A stretch of DNA of 64,000 bases. Origin: Rummeliibacillus sp044763875. GTDB taxonomy: Bacteria; Bacillota; Bacilli; Bacillales_A; Planococcaceae. The notes below the pieces were generated by a model that saw nothing but the letters and a program-made list of their open reading frames with translations, searched no databases and was not told the origin of the DNA. Positions 53,790 to 63,167 of the stretch are shown here, piece by piece. The position numbers and the translations under genes were made by a program. The stretch covers positions 19,013-83,012 of the forward strand of contig NZ_JBIWGZ010000010.1 of assembly GCF_044763875.1 (NCBI RefSeq), written 5' to 3'. The first letter of the stretch is position 1; each line of letters starts with the position of its first letter.

Positions 53790-54854
53790 ATGCCGATGCT
53801 AAATGAGGCTTTTGATTTTATAAAGTTGTATTATACGGAAAATAATTTGCCAATAGATCAGTTAGAAAAACGACTGGAAGAAGTTGAAAGGGATATTATG
53901 GAGTATGGACATTATACACATACTTCAGATGAACTTGCTTACGGGGCAAAAGTGGCGTGGCGAAATAGTAATAAGTGTATCGGACGTTTGTTTTGGCAAT
54001 CGCTACAAGTAAAAGATCAACGCGCTATAACAGATGAAGAAACGATTTATGAAAAGCTTTTAGAACATATCGAGTTTGCTACGAATAATGGGAAAATACG
54101 ACCTACCATTTCCATCTTCGAACCGGAAAAAGTACGGATTTGGAATCACCAGTTAATTCGTTATGCTGGTTATGAACAAGAAGATGGTTCCGTAATTGGG
54201 GATTCTGATTCTCTTACTTTTACGAAAAAGTGTATTGAATTAGGTTGGCAAGGAGAAGGTAGTCAGTTTGATGTATTACCACTAGTTATTCAAATTGAGG
54301 ATCGTCAACCTCGATTGTTTAATATCCCGCAAGAATATGTAAAAGAAGTAACTTTGCTACATCCTGAATTTGATTGGTTTGCTGAGTTACATTTGAAATG
54401 GTATGCAGTACCGATGATTTCAAGTATGAAGCTTGAAGTAGGGGGGATTGCATATGCAGCAGCACCATTTAATGGCTGGTATATGGGGACGGAAATCGGT
54501 GCCCGTAATTTAGCAGATGAATACCGTTATAATCAATTGCCGGTTGTTGCGGAGAAAATGGGCTTAAATATGTCTTCAAGTTCAAGTTTATGGCAAGATC
54601 GTGCATTAGTGGAACTAAATACAGCTGTACTTTATTCTTTTAAAGAAGATGGTGTGAGTATTGTCGATCATCATACAGCGGCGCAACAGTTTAAACGTTT
54701 TGAGGCAAATGAAGAGAGTGCAAATCGTGATGTAACAGGAAACTGGACATGGCTAATACCACCGTTATCACCAGCCACAACGCATATTTTCCGTAAGCCC
54801 TACGATAATACGAAAAAATCACCCATTTATTCATATCAAAAAGCACCTTATTAA
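53790..54854 (+). CDS. nos: Bacterial nitric oxide synthase oxygenase
   Basis: 354 residues, oxygenase domain only, as in B. subtilis. The heme-thiolate Cys is C63 in 'AWRNSNKCIGR'; the arginine-binding Glu lies in 'GWYMGTEIGARN'; 'DHHTAAQQF' and 'WTWLIPPLSPATTHIF' (pterin and dimer region) are present. It makes NO from arginine with electrons from general flavodoxins or reductases; NO protects against oxidative stress and some antibiotics in Bacillus. AGGAGG lies 14 nt before ATG 53790, a long spacing, but no better start is visible. Confidence 0.96.
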   Translation: MPMLNEAFDFIKLYYTENNLPIDQLEKRLEEVERDIMEYGHYTHTSDELAYGAKVAWRNSNKCIGRLFWQSLQVKDQRAITDEETIYEKLLEHIEFATNNGKIRPTISIFEPEKVRIWNHQLIRYAGYEQEDGSVIGDSDSLTFTKKCIELGWQGEGSQFDVLPLVIQIEDRQPRLFNIPQEYVKEVTLLHPEFDWFAELHLKWYAVPMISSMKLEVGGIAYAAAPFNGWYMGTEIGARNLADEYRYNQLPVVAEKMGLNMSSSSSLWQDRALVELNTAVLYSFKEDGVSIVDHHTAAQQFKRFEANEESANRDVTGNWTWLIPPLSPATTHIFRKPYDNTKKSPIYSYQKAPY

Positions 54855-54885
54855 TATATTTGTTTAATGATAAACAGTAAGGAAC

Positions 54886-54928
54886 AAAAAATCTTGAGCG
54901 ACATTACGTTGTCGCTCAAGATTTTTTT
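54886..54928. terminator. Bidirectional terminator nos / CynX-type MFS
   Basis: AAAAAATCTTGAGCGACA / TGTCGCTCAAGATTTTTT, nearly perfect, between convergent genes. Confidence 0.95.
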
Positions 54929-56141
54929 ACTTTTCTGGCGTTACAAAGCGGTCTTTTGCTGAAATCCATGCGGAGATTATTAAACCGACAACTGTGATTG
55001 CGTAAAGTATGTTTGCTGCATGCCAGCTATCCCATAAATCATGTATATATCCGTAAAGAACAGGTCCTGCTGCTGCAAGTAGGTATCCAATAGATTGTGC
55101 TGTGCCAGAAAGTTCTGCTGCCTCTAATGCATTGCGAGAACGTAAAGAGAAATACATCATGGCAAGTCCAAATGATGCCCCACCTGCGAGTCCAAGTAGA
55201 ATCATCCATAGCATAGTCAGTGAGGTCCAATTCATTAATATTCCTGTAAAGCCAACCACATAGAATGCACCGAACATTACTACAAGTGAGCGTTGATCAG
55301 ATCTGCGCCCTGCTAAAATAGGAATAAGAAAAGTCATAGGCAATTGTGAAAATTGCATAATAGAGAACATCCATCCTGCCTGATTTGCACTCATTCCTTG
55401 TGATTCTAACATTGCTGGAATCCAAGCAGCTGTTGTATAGAATATTAGAGATTGCAATCCCATTGCTAGTGTAATTGCCCAAGTTAAGGGATATTTCCAA
55501 ATGGGTTTGCTTAGTTTCGCGTCATTCTGATTTTCTTGTATCGCTACTTTCTGGCGTAATTGTGGTAACCATACAATAATTGCGATAATGGAAAGAATAA
55601 TCCAGCAGCCAAGTGCACCTTTCCAACCGAAGGATGTACCAGCTATTGGATAACTAACCCCAGCTGCAACGCTTGCTGAGACATTCATCGCAACAGTGAA
55701 GATAGATGTGAGTAAGCCTACTTGTAAAGGGAATTTTAACTTAATAAGAGCTGGTAGCAAAACATTACCAAATGCTATAGCAATCCCGATTAATGTAGTT
55801 CCTAATAATAGGAAGAAAGTATTTCCAAGTGAACGGATGGAAATACCGGCTGTTAATATGACCATTGCAACTAGTAGTGTTTTTTCGAATCCGAATATTC
55901 TGGCGAGTTTTGGTGCAAATGGTGACACGATTGCAAATGCTAGTAAAGGGATGGTTGTTATAAACCCAGCTAGTACATTCGAAATATCCAAGTCTTCTTT
56001 TATATAAGAAATAATTGGACCTACTGAAGTAAGTGGTGAACGTAATGTAGCGGCAATGAAGATAATGCCAAGCACGAGTATCCAAGTATTTCGATTCCAA
56101 GATAATTTTTTATTTTCTCTAGTGGATTGTTGTGAAGCCAA
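54927..56141 (-). CDS. CynX/NimT-family MFS transporter
   Basis: ~404 residues, 12 helices. 'FIAATLRSPLTSVGPIISYIKEDLDISNVLAGFITTIPLLAFAIVSPFAPKLARIFG' is the N-terminal pattern of the CynX/NimT (cyanate permease-like) group. Its substrates include cyanate, nitroimidazoles and other small anions; here unknown. I place the start at TTG 56141 because a perfect AAAGGAGG lies 7 nt upstream; the in-frame ATG at 56186 is upstream of that SD and has none itself. Confidence 0.88.
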   Translation of the reverse strand: MASQQSTRENKKLSWNRNTWILVLGIIFIAATLRSPLTSVGPIISYIKEDLDISNVLAGFITTIPLLAFAIVSPFAPKLARIFGFEKTLLVAMVILTAGISIRSLGNTFFLLLGTTLIGIAIAFGNVLLPALIKLKFPLQVGLLTSIFTVAMNVSASVAAGVSYPIAGTSFGWKGALGCWIILSIIAIIVWLPQLRQKVAIQENQNDAKLSKPIWKYPLTWAITLAMGLQSLIFYTTAAWIPAMLESQGMSANQAGWMFSIMQFSQLPMTFLIPILAGRRSDQRSLVVMFGAFYVVGFTGILMNWTSLTMLWMILLGLAGGASFGLAMMYFSLRSRNALEAAELSGTAQSIGYLLAAAGPVLYGYIHDLWDSWHAANILYAITVVGLIISAWISAKDRFVTPEK

Positions 56142-56355
56142 TCTCTTTCCTCCTTTGTAAATAAGATTCTTTAGCAACCGTATCATTAATAGATAGTAAA
56201 TTTCAATATTTCGACATAAAATAAGAGGTTAGGACATTTACAAAACTTCTATTGTATTAAAATACCATGTGCTTTATGTCTTGTTATCGAGGATACCTTG
56301 TATTATAATGAGGAACGTATTGAAATTATATATTGCATGCCTCATCCAATAGGTG

Positions 56356-56525
56356 AGGTAGAGGTCGCGGTATTCATGAGTATGATCGACGAGATGAAAA
56401 AGCATTAACGACTCGATTAAAAAGGGAATATTGCCGAAGTGTTGGTAAGCTTTTTATTAACAATGCTGGGGCTGTTATCGAAAGGTACAGAACTGTCACG
56501 TCTGAAACGACGTGTTGAGCTATCT
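56356..56525 (+). promoter_or_regulatory. Lysine riboswitch aptamer (L box)
   Basis: P1 arms AGGTAG (56356-56361) and CTATCT (56520-56525). Conserved blocks in order: GTAGAGGTCGCG, ATGAGTATG, AAAAGGGAATATTGCCGAAG, GCTGGGGCTGTTATCGAAAG, CAGAACTGTCACG and GAGCTATC. They line up with the B. subtilis lysC leader. The 61-codon open frame across the region is an artefact of the structured RNA. Confidence 0.93.
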
Positions 56526-56550
56526 TTATCAAGGTTGATGGGGAATTTTA

Positions 56551-56593
56551 GATACCATCTCAAGCATCCTTGTGATGGTATTTTTATTTTTAT
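56551..56593 (+). terminator. Lysine-riboswitch attenuator terminator
   Basis: ATACCATC / GATGGTAT then TTTTTATTTTTAT; lysine binding should favour this hairpin and stop transcription before the permease. Confidence 0.88.
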
Positions 56594-56673
56594 AGCTACG
56601 GGCTTGTGTCCGAAGCTGAATTGACTTCAACCCGACCTTTCTTGCAATGAAAATGGGAAAGAGGAGAAGAACT

Positions 56674-58146
56674 ATGAATACAAAAAATACAAGCTCTGGT
56701 GAACAGCCGAGCTTAAATAGAGGTTTAAAAAGTCGTCATATTACGATGATTTCACTTGGTGGAACCATCGGTACAGGTTTGCTATTAGCAAGTGGTAATT
56801 CGATTGCTGCTGCTGGACCTGGTGGAGCATTACTAGCCTACGGATTGATAGGGATTATGGTATTCTTCTTGATGACAAGCCTTGGAGAAATGGCTGCATT
56901 CATGCCAGTCTCTGGTTCGTTTAATACGTATGCTTCAAAATTTATCGATCCAGCATTAGGATTTGCACTAGGTTGGAACTATTGGTACAACTGGGCGATT
57001 ACAATTGCGGCAGAAATTTCAGCTGTATCCATTGTGATGAAATATTGGTTCCCAGACACGCCTTCATTTATTTGGAGCGCAGCGTTTCTAGTGATTATTT
57101 TTGTGTTAAATTACTTATCTGTTAATAGTTTTGGAGAAAGTGAATATTGGTTTGCTTTCATTAAAGTAGCTACAGTTATCATCTTCTTGATTGTCAGCTT
57201 CTTAATGATTTTTGGAATTCTTGGAGGCAAAGCACCAGTTGGATTTACAAATTTCTTTAAAGGTGATGCACCTTTCCACGGTGGTTTCTTTGCAACATTT
57301 GGAATTTTCTTAGCTGCTGGATTCTCATTCCAGGGAACAGAATTACTGGGTATTACTGCCGGGGAAACAAAAAATCCTGGTAAAACAATTCCAAAAGCAG
57401 TTCGTCAAATTTTCTGGCGAATCTTGTTATTCTATATTCTGGCGATTTTAGCTATTAGTTTGTTAATCCCTTATACAGATCCACGTCTTGCTAATAGTGA
57501 TGATGTAACAGTAAGTCCATTTACTTTAGTATTTGAAAATGCAGGAATTGCTTTTGCAGCATCTATTATGAACGCTGTTATATTAACAGCTATATTATCC
57601 GCTGGTAACTCTGGTTTATATGCATCATCTCGTACACTATGGCAATTAGCGATGGAAGGTAAAGCACCTAAAATCTTTAAAAAATTAAACAAACGTGGTG
57701 TACCAGTGGCTGCACTTGTTGCAACAGTTCTAGTAGCTTGTTTATCATTCTTAGCATCATTATTTGGTACAGGTACTGTATATATTTGGTTGTTAAATGC
57801 TTCAGGTATGTGCGGATTTATTGCGTGGTTAGGGATTGCAGCAAGTCATTATCGTTTCCGCAAAGCGTATGTTGCACAGGGCCATGACTTATCTGAACTA
57901 CCTTATCGCTCAAGATTCTTCCCATTTGGACCAATCTTTGCATTTGTACTATGTGCGATTGTTGTATTAGGACAAAACTATACAGCTTTTACGGGAAATC
58001 ATATCGATTGGTATGGCATATTAGTATCCTATATTGGTTTACCAATCTTCTTTATCCTGTGGTTCGGTTACAAATGGAAGCATAAAACTAAAATTGTTCG
58101 TTTAGAGGATGCAGATTTTACATCTGATCGACCAAATCACGGTTAA
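56674..58146 (+). CDS. lysP: Lysine-specific amino acid permease
   Basis: 490 residues from ATG 56674 (AGAGGAG, spacing 8); an ATG at 56647 has no SD. Twelve helices of the APC/AAT family; 'RHITMISLGGTIGTGLLLASGNSIAAAGPGGALLAY' and 'SFQGTELLGITAGETKNPGKTIPKAVRQIFWRILLFY' are typical of LysP. The upstream lysine riboswitch supports lysine as substrate. It would import lysine when the cell is starved for it. Monocistronic. Confidence 0.92.
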   Translation: MNTKNTSSGEQPSLNRGLKSRHITMISLGGTIGTGLLLASGNSIAAAGPGGALLAYGLIGIMVFFLMTSLGEMAAFMPVSGSFNTYASKFIDPALGFALGWNYWYNWAITIAAEISAVSIVMKYWFPDTPSFIWSAAFLVIIFVLNYLSVNSFGESEYWFAFIKVATVIIFLIVSFLMIFGILGGKAPVGFTNFFKGDAPFHGGFFATFGIFLAAGFSFQGTELLGITAGETKNPGKTIPKAVRQIFWRILLFYILAILAISLLIPYTDPRLANSDDVTVSPFTLVFENAGIAFAASIMNAVILTAILSAGNSGLYASSRTLWQLAMEGKAPKIFKKLNKRGVPVAALVATVLVACLSFLASLFGTGTVYIWLLNASGMCGFIAWLGIAASHYRFRKAYVAQGHDLSELPYRSRFFPFGPIFAFVLCAIVVLGQNYTAFTGNHIDWYGILVSYIGLPIFFILWFGYKWKHKTKIVRLEDADFTSDRPNHG

Positions 58147-58148
58147 TT

Positions 58149-58202
58149 AAAAGGCTAATCTATCTCAGGGGAAGATACCTGAAATAGATTAGCCTTTTTT
58201 AA
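58149..58202 (+). terminator. lysP terminator
   Basis: AAAGGCTAATCTAT / ATAGATTAGCCTTT with inner TCAGG/CCTGA pairing and T6 tail. Confidence 0.95.
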
Positions 58203-58340
58203 AGGATTAAAAGGTGAATCAGCGTATATTTATGATTGCAAACATCATTAATGTTCGCGTAATGCCTATATTTTTGCTTATATATTTGTAAATATTCGGG
58301 TTTTGAACATTTCTGAATAGTTTTATATTTTAATATTTTG

Positions 58341-58368
58341 TTGAAATTTGTCTATAGCGTGCTATAAT
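58341..58368 (+). promoter_or_regulatory. Promoter of xpt-pbuX
   Basis: TTGAAA (58341-58346) and TATAAT (58363-58368), 16-bp spacer, ~35 bp before the riboswitch. Confidence 0.75.
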
Positions 58369-58404
58369 TGGGACATTCTCAAATCTAAAACAAAATATCA
58401 TTCA

Positions 58405-58471
58405 CTCATATAATAGCGAGAATATGGCTCGCGAGTCTCTACCAGGTCACCGTAAATGAACTGACTATGAG
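58405..58471 (+). promoter_or_regulatory. Guanine-type purine riboswitch aptamer
   Basis: P1 CTCATA / TATGAG; core TATAATAGCG, ATATGG, GTCTCTACC, CACCGTAAATG, GACTATGAG. The specificity base equivalent to xpt C74 is C at 58465 (GAC-TATG), so it should bind guanine or hypoxanthine rather than adenine. Confidence 0.95.
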
Positions 58472-58534
58472 CAGCAATGAATAGTAATAAGTATACTTAA
58501 GTAGTATTCTCTTTACTATTCCTTTCGACTCTAT

Positions 58535-58600
58535 AGCTCGAAGGACTTTGCTCCACTCGTAGATGATTGGATGTACAAGTTCTTTGGGCTTTTTTATTTT
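58535..58600 (+). terminator. Riboswitch-controlled terminator before xpt
   Basis: AGCTCGAAGGACTT (58535-58548) pairs along 14 bp (with wobbles) with AAGTTCTTTGGGCT (58577-58590), followed by TTTTTATTTT. Confidence 0.85.
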
Positions 58601-58709
58601 GGTTCTATCAATTTGTTAGGCATTTCAATGTCTTACTCCAAAAGTTGATATAGAATCTACATTATTAAAGGAATTTCAAGAAAACGAAACAAGAAGGGAG
58701 ATCCTAAAG

Positions 58710-59279
58710 TTGAAAGCACTTCAGGACAAAATCGTAAGTGAAGGTAAAGTTTTATCAGGAGACGTTTTAAAAGTAGATTCATTCTTAAATCATCAAATCG
58801 ATCCAAAACTCATGCAAGAAATCGGACAAGAGTTTGCTGATCTATATAAAGATGCAGGTTTAACAAAAATCCTTACGATTGAATCTTCAGGTATCGCGCC
58901 AGCAGTAATGGCGGGTCTTATTTTAGGAATCCCTGTTGTCTTTGCTCGTAAACGTAAATCGGTAACATTAACAGATAACTTTTATTCTGCAGATGTTTAC
59001 TCATTCACGAAGAAAGTAACAAGTACTATTTCTGTCTCAAAAGATTATTTAAATAATGATGATGTTGTTTTAATCATCGATGACTTCTTAGCAAACGGAG
59101 AAGCTGCCAAAGGTTTACTGGATATTGTAAAACAGGCAGATGCTACTACAAGTGGTATCGGTATTGTGATCGAAAAAGGTTTCCAACCTGGTGGCCAATT
59201 ATTACGCGAACAAGGTTATCGCGTTGATTCATTAGCTATTGTTTCTTCATTAGAAAACGGAAAAGTACAATTTGCTTAG
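58710..59279 (+). CDS. xpt: Xanthine phosphoribosyltransferase
   Basis: 189 residues starting at TTG 58710 (GGGAG, spacing 9). It converts xanthine + PRPP to XMP. The PRTase fold is shown by 'KILTIESSGIAPAVMAGLILGIPVVFARKRKS' and the PRPP loop 'VVLIIDDFLANGEAAKGL'. Size matches B. subtilis Xpt. It is the first gene of xpt-pbuX under guanine riboswitch control; pbuX follows 15 bp later. Confidence 0.97.
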   Translation: MKALQDKIVSEGKVLSGDVLKVDSFLNHQIDPKLMQEIGQEFADLYKDAGLTKILTIESSGIAPAVMAGLILGIPVVFARKRKSVTLTDNFYSADVYSFTKKVTSTISVSKDYLNNDDVVLIIDDFLANGEAAKGLLDIVKQADATTSGIGIVIEKGFQPGGQLLREQGYRVDSLAIVSSLENGKVQFA

Positions 59280-59294
59280 GAGGCAACGGATCAA

Positions 59295-60641
59295 ATGAAC
59301 AAGGTAAAACTTGCAACACTTGGAATTCAGCATTTACTAGCAATGTATGCAGGAGCAATTTTGGTGCCTTTAATTATTGGTGGGGCTCTAAAATTTGATT
59401 CAACTCAGTTAACGTATTTAGTATCCATTGATATTATGATGTGCGGGATTGCTACATTATTACAAGTTGCTCGTGGTAAGGTATTTGGTATCGGATTACC
59501 ATTAGTTCTTGGATGTACATTTACAGCTGTAACACCAATTATTGGAATAGGTACGGAATTCGGCTTAGGAGCAATATATGGTGCAGTCATCGCATCAGGT
59601 ATAATTGTTGTTCTTATTTCAGGAGTATTCGGTAAACTGGTAAAATTCTTCCCGCCAATCGTTACAGGTTGTGTTGTTACAATTATCGGGATTACATTAA
59701 TTCCAGTAGCTTTTAATAATGCTGGTGGTGGTCAAGGGTCACCGAATTTTGGTTCTGCTTCTAACATTTCGCTTGCTTTTGGTACATTAATTGCCATCAT
59801 TTTGTTGTATCGTTTTACTAAAGGTTTCGTTCGTTCAATTGCTATTTTAATAGGTTTAGTGCTTGGCACTGTCGCTGCAACTTTCATGGGTATGGTAGAT
59901 TTCACACCTGTTAAAGATGCTGCATGGGGCCAAATTGTAACACCATTCTATTTTTCAACTCCAGAATTCCATGTTGTACCTATCGTTACAATGACATTGG
60001 TTGCACTTGTATCACTTGTTGAATCAACTGGTTCATATTTTGCTTTAAGTGATATGACAAATACACCAATTGACGATAAAGCACTTGCGCGTGGTTATCG
60101 ATCAGAGGGTTTAGCTTCTATTATTGGTGGTATTTTCAATTCGTTTCCTTACACTGCATTTTCCCAAAATGTTGGTTTAATGCAGTTAACAGGAGTAAAG
60201 AATCGTGCCGTTATTTTTGTAACAGGTATTTTCTTAGTCTGCCTTGGCTTCTTGCCAAAAATTGCAGCCCTTACAACAATCATTCCGAAAGCGGTACTTG
60301 GTGGTGCGATGATCGCCATGTTTGGTATGGTTATCTCTCAAGGGATTAAAATGTTAAGTACTACTATTGGTGAATCAGAAGGTAATGCCATGATCATTGC
60401 TTGTGCAATTGGTATGGGTCTTGGTGTAACAGTTGTTCCTGATATCTTCAAAATGCTACCAGAAACTGTTCGTATTTTAACTAGTAACGGTATTGTTGCT
60501 GGTAGTGTTACAGCAATCGTGTTAAATATCGTCTTCAACATGATTCCATGGAGACGTGATGAAAAAGTAGAAATTGATCATGTACAAGTACAAGAAGAAG
60601 TGAAAGAAGCAAATCCAAAATTCACTGAAAAACATGCTTAA
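59295..60641 (+). CDS. pbuX: Xanthine permease
   Basis: 448 residues with 12-14 helices of the NCS2 (nucleobase-cation symporter-2) family: 'QHLLAMYAGAILVPLIIGGAL', 'LVESTGSYFALSDMT' and 'SIIGGIFNSFPYTAFSQNVGLMQLTGVKNR' are hallmark segments. It imports xanthine by proton symport, coupled functionally to Xpt. The SD is AGGAGG, spacing 11. Confidence 0.96.
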   Translation: MNKVKLATLGIQHLLAMYAGAILVPLIIGGALKFDSTQLTYLVSIDIMMCGIATLLQVARGKVFGIGLPLVLGCTFTAVTPIIGIGTEFGLGAIYGAVIASGIIVVLISGVFGKLVKFFPPIVTGCVVTIIGITLIPVAFNNAGGGQGSPNFGSASNISLAFGTLIAIILLYRFTKGFVRSIAILIGLVLGTVAATFMGMVDFTPVKDAAWGQIVTPFYFSTPEFHVVPIVTMTLVALVSLVESTGSYFALSDMTNTPIDDKALARGYRSEGLASIIGGIFNSFPYTAFSQNVGLMQLTGVKNRAVIFVTGIFLVCLGFLPKIAALTTIIPKAVLGGAMIAMFGMVISQGIKMLSTTIGESEGNAMIIACAIGMGLGVTVVPDIFKMLPETVRILTSNGIVAGSVTAIVLNIVFNMIPWRRDEKVEIDHVQVQEEVKEANPKFTEKHA

Positions 60642-60654
60642 TAATTAAACAAGT

Positions 60655-60692
60655 AATAGCCTCATCCGAAAAGGACGAGGCTATTTTTTATA
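60655..60692 (+). terminator. xpt-pbuX terminator
   Basis: AATAGCCTC / GAGGCTATT with T6 tail. Confidence 0.92.
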
Positions 60693-60782
60693 GTTTAAGA
60701 AAATGAAGTAGTAATGAATGAAACTCTTGGATGAGGTTTTTACACTATGAAGAAGACTTACCCATTTTGGGTAGCAACTTGT

Positions 60783-61343
60783 TTATTGTTCCCAGTTTCT
60801 CATTTGTTCTTCTTCAGCAACTACTTGTAAATCATAGGCATTAACTAGAAGGATTTCATAGTTATACTTGTCGGCATATTGCTCGGCAAGTTTTTTTATA
60901 TATTTCGGAGATCCTTCATTCTCTTCATCATAAATAATTAAAATACCATCGGAATTTTTGAGAAAGAATTTATTTTTCTCGATAAATTGCCAAGGGCCTT
61001 CATATGGTCGCTTTGTAAGGCTCGTCACAAAGTCGGCCTGTGCTAAAATCATTTCATATTTTTCTTGCTTTGCTTCATTCCAATTCTTTTCTTGATCTAA
61101 AAATGGTGTCATAATGGCATATTTTAATTCTGGATACTCCAATTGTAAGTCCATAACAACTTCAGCAGCCCATGTTTCAACACCTAGTTGTCCACTTAAA
61201 ATGACCCACTCAAGTCCATCTTCAATCAGTGGTATTAGTCGATCCTGTATTGATTTTTTGATAATTGGTAAACCAGGATGGCTATCGTTGAAAATGCCTA
61301 GTTCATGTGCTTTGTAACCTGTAATTACAAGTCGGTTTAGCAT
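60783..61343 (-). CDS. ypsA: YpsA-family SLOG protein (DUF1273)
   Basis: 186 residues, the usual YpsA length. 'RLVITGYKAHELGIF' and 'EWVILSGQLGVETWAAEVVMDL' form the Rossmann-like SLOG nucleotide-binding site; 'NSDGILIIYDEENEGSPKYIKKLAEQY' is the third conserved block. B. subtilis and S. aureus YpsA affect cell division and oxidative stress by an unknown mechanism. The SD is AAGGAG, spacing 8. Usually it neighbours gpsB; here it does not. Confidence 0.93.
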   Translation of the reverse strand: MLNRLVITGYKAHELGIFNDSHPGLPIIKKSIQDRLIPLIEDGLEWVILSGQLGVETWAAEVVMDLQLEYPELKYAIMTPFLDQEKNWNEAKQEKYEMILAQADFVTSLTKRPYEGPWQFIEKNKFFLKNSDGILIIYDEENEGSPKYIKKLAEQYADKYNYEILLVNAYDLQVVAEEEQMRNWEQ

Positions 61344-61921
61344 AACGAGGTCTCCTTATTAACTTTAAGATTGGGTGTGCTCCACTACTACGATTATCCA
61401 GCTACAGGTTAATCTCTTGAGGTCAAATACTCTTCCCCTCACACTGTGAGAGGAAAAGGGCGTTTCATTCTTAATATAAAAACCGATTTCCCAAGAAACC
61501 GGTTGACTGATGTAAATATAGAAGTAGTATTTGTCGTTGATGAAATTACATGTTAAATAGTCCGGTTACATTGAGAAAAATAGGTATTCTCATACAAGTA
61601 ACAATTTCTGCTTTTTAATTTTACAATAGCTCTTTTCTGTTTACAATGGAATGTTTATGCCGATGAAGAGAAATGTTAAATGAGTATTTTAGAAGTACGG
61701 CATCTTAAAATTAAATGTATAATTTGTGAATTAAAAGATTATTAGAGTGTATTTTATGGAAAAATAAACTATAATTTAACAGTACTAATCAATATAAGGA
61801 AAAATATAGTACAGTTTATGAAACGTTTCCGGAAACCGGCTCATAAAAGAGGCTCATCTACCTCACGGTTATTAAAATTTTTATAAAGTTAGAAATTATA
61901 ATTTTCTAGGAGGGTTTAACA
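61344..61921. other. Intergenic region with hairpins and operator-like palindromes
   Basis: No gene seen. It holds a GC-rich hairpin around CCCCTCACACTGTGAGAGG (61437-61455), a weaker one AACCGATTTC / GAAACCGGTT (61482-61505), and overlapping palindromes GAAACGTTTC (61820-61829) and GTTTCCGGAAAC (61825-61836) about 85 bp before the butanediol dehydrogenase. Confidence 0.5.
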
Positions 61922-62971
61922 ATGAAAGCAGCAGTATGGCATGGTAAAAAGGACATTCGTGTAGAAGAAAAAGAGTTAAAACCTTTAAAAGATAATGAAG
62001 TAACAGTTCGTGTTGCATGGGCAGGTATCTGTGGTAGTGACTTACACGAATATCAAGAAGGACCTGTATTTGTACCAGTAGAAAAAGTTGACGAATTAAC
62101 AGGGGGAATTGCTCCAATTATCATGGGTCATGAATTTGCTGGCGTAATTGAAACAGTCGGTAAAGACGTAAAAAATTATAAAGTAGGAGATCGTGTAGTT
62201 GTGAACCCAACGCTAACACATGGTAATAAACCCGAGGATATAGATTGTTATGATGGCTTTAGCTTCATCGGTTTACATGGAGATGGTGGTTTTACAACAT
62301 TTACGAATGTTCCAGAATCTAACTTATATCGTTTACCTGAAACTTTAACACTTCAAGATGGTGCTCTAGTAGAACCAACTGCTGTAGCAGTACAAGCTGT
62401 TAAAGAAGGTAACTTGAAATTTGGTGATACAGTAGCAATCTATGGTGCCGGTCCAATCGGTTTACTTACAACAATTGCAGCAAAATCAGCTGGAGCAAGC
62501 AAAATCATCGTTCTTGATCTTTCTGAAACTCGTTTAGAAAAAGCCAAAGAACTTGGTGCTACTCATATCATTAACTCTGGTAAAGTAGATGGCCCTGCAA
62601 CCGTTCGTGATATCGTACCTGGTGGTGTAGACGTAACATTCGAAGTTGCGGGTGTTGCTTCAACATTTAAACAAGCAATCGATTCAACTCGTGCACGTGG
62701 TACAATGGTTATCGTATCAATCTTTGCACGTCCAATCGAGTGGAATCCATTACAGTTAACAAACACGGGTGTTAAAATTACTTCTACAATTGCATATACA
62801 CCAACTTCTTTCCAACAAACTGTAGACTTAATGGGTACGGGCCAATTGAAACCGCAGGGTATTGTAACATCTCAAATCGTACTAGACGATATCGTAGAAA
62901 AAGGCTTCGAAGCATTAACAAACGATAAATCACAAGCTAAAATCCTTGTTGAATTAAGCGGGGAAAAATAA
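61922..62971 (+). CDS. bdhA: (R,R)-butanediol dehydrogenase, BdhA-like
   Basis: 349 residues, zinc medium-chain dehydrogenase converting acetoin and 2,3-butanediol with NAD(H). Catalytic-zinc residues: C in 'GICGSDLHEY' and H-E in 'MGHEFAGVIE'; NAD motif 'VAIYGAGPIGLL'. It lacks the four structural-zinc cysteines ('NPTLTHGNKPEDIDCYDG' instead), as does B. subtilis BdhA. The SD is AGGAGGG. Overlapping palindromes upstream suggest a dedicated repressor or CcpA-like control. Confidence 0.92.
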   Translation: MKAAVWHGKKDIRVEEKELKPLKDNEVTVRVAWAGICGSDLHEYQEGPVFVPVEKVDELTGGIAPIIMGHEFAGVIETVGKDVKNYKVGDRVVVNPTLTHGNKPEDIDCYDGFSFIGLHGDGGFTTFTNVPESNLYRLPETLTLQDGALVEPTAVAVQAVKEGNLKFGDTVAIYGAGPIGLLTTIAAKSAGASKIIVLDLSETRLEKAKELGATHIINSGKVDGPATVRDIVPGGVDVTFEVAGVASTFKQAIDSTRARGTMVIVSIFARPIEWNPLQLTNTGVKITSTIAYTPTSFQQTVDLMGTGQLKPQGIVTSQIVLDDIVEKGFEALTNDKSQAKILVELSGEK

Positions 62972-63007
62972 GCTTTTATAAATTGACTATATTTTTAAAT
63001 AGATAGA

Positions 63008-63056
63008 AAAAAACTGCAGATACATCCTTGTTTAAGGTGTATCTGCAGTTTTTCTA
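63008..63056 (+). terminator. bdhA terminator
   Basis: AAAAACTGCAGATACA / TGTATCTGCAGTTTTT, 16-bp stem. Confidence 0.95.
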
Positions 63057-63167
63057 CTTTTATAGGGGTAGGTGGTTTTACTTTACATCTTTAAAAACTA
63101 AGCAATGGCAATTCGTCACTAAGGGAATCCGGATGCTTTATAAAGAAATCGAACAGAAATTGTATGT

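Noticed and set aside
56439..56624. 61-codon frame in the lysP leader
   Set aside because: Overlaps the lysine riboswitch aptamer and terminator; the conservation there is RNA structure.
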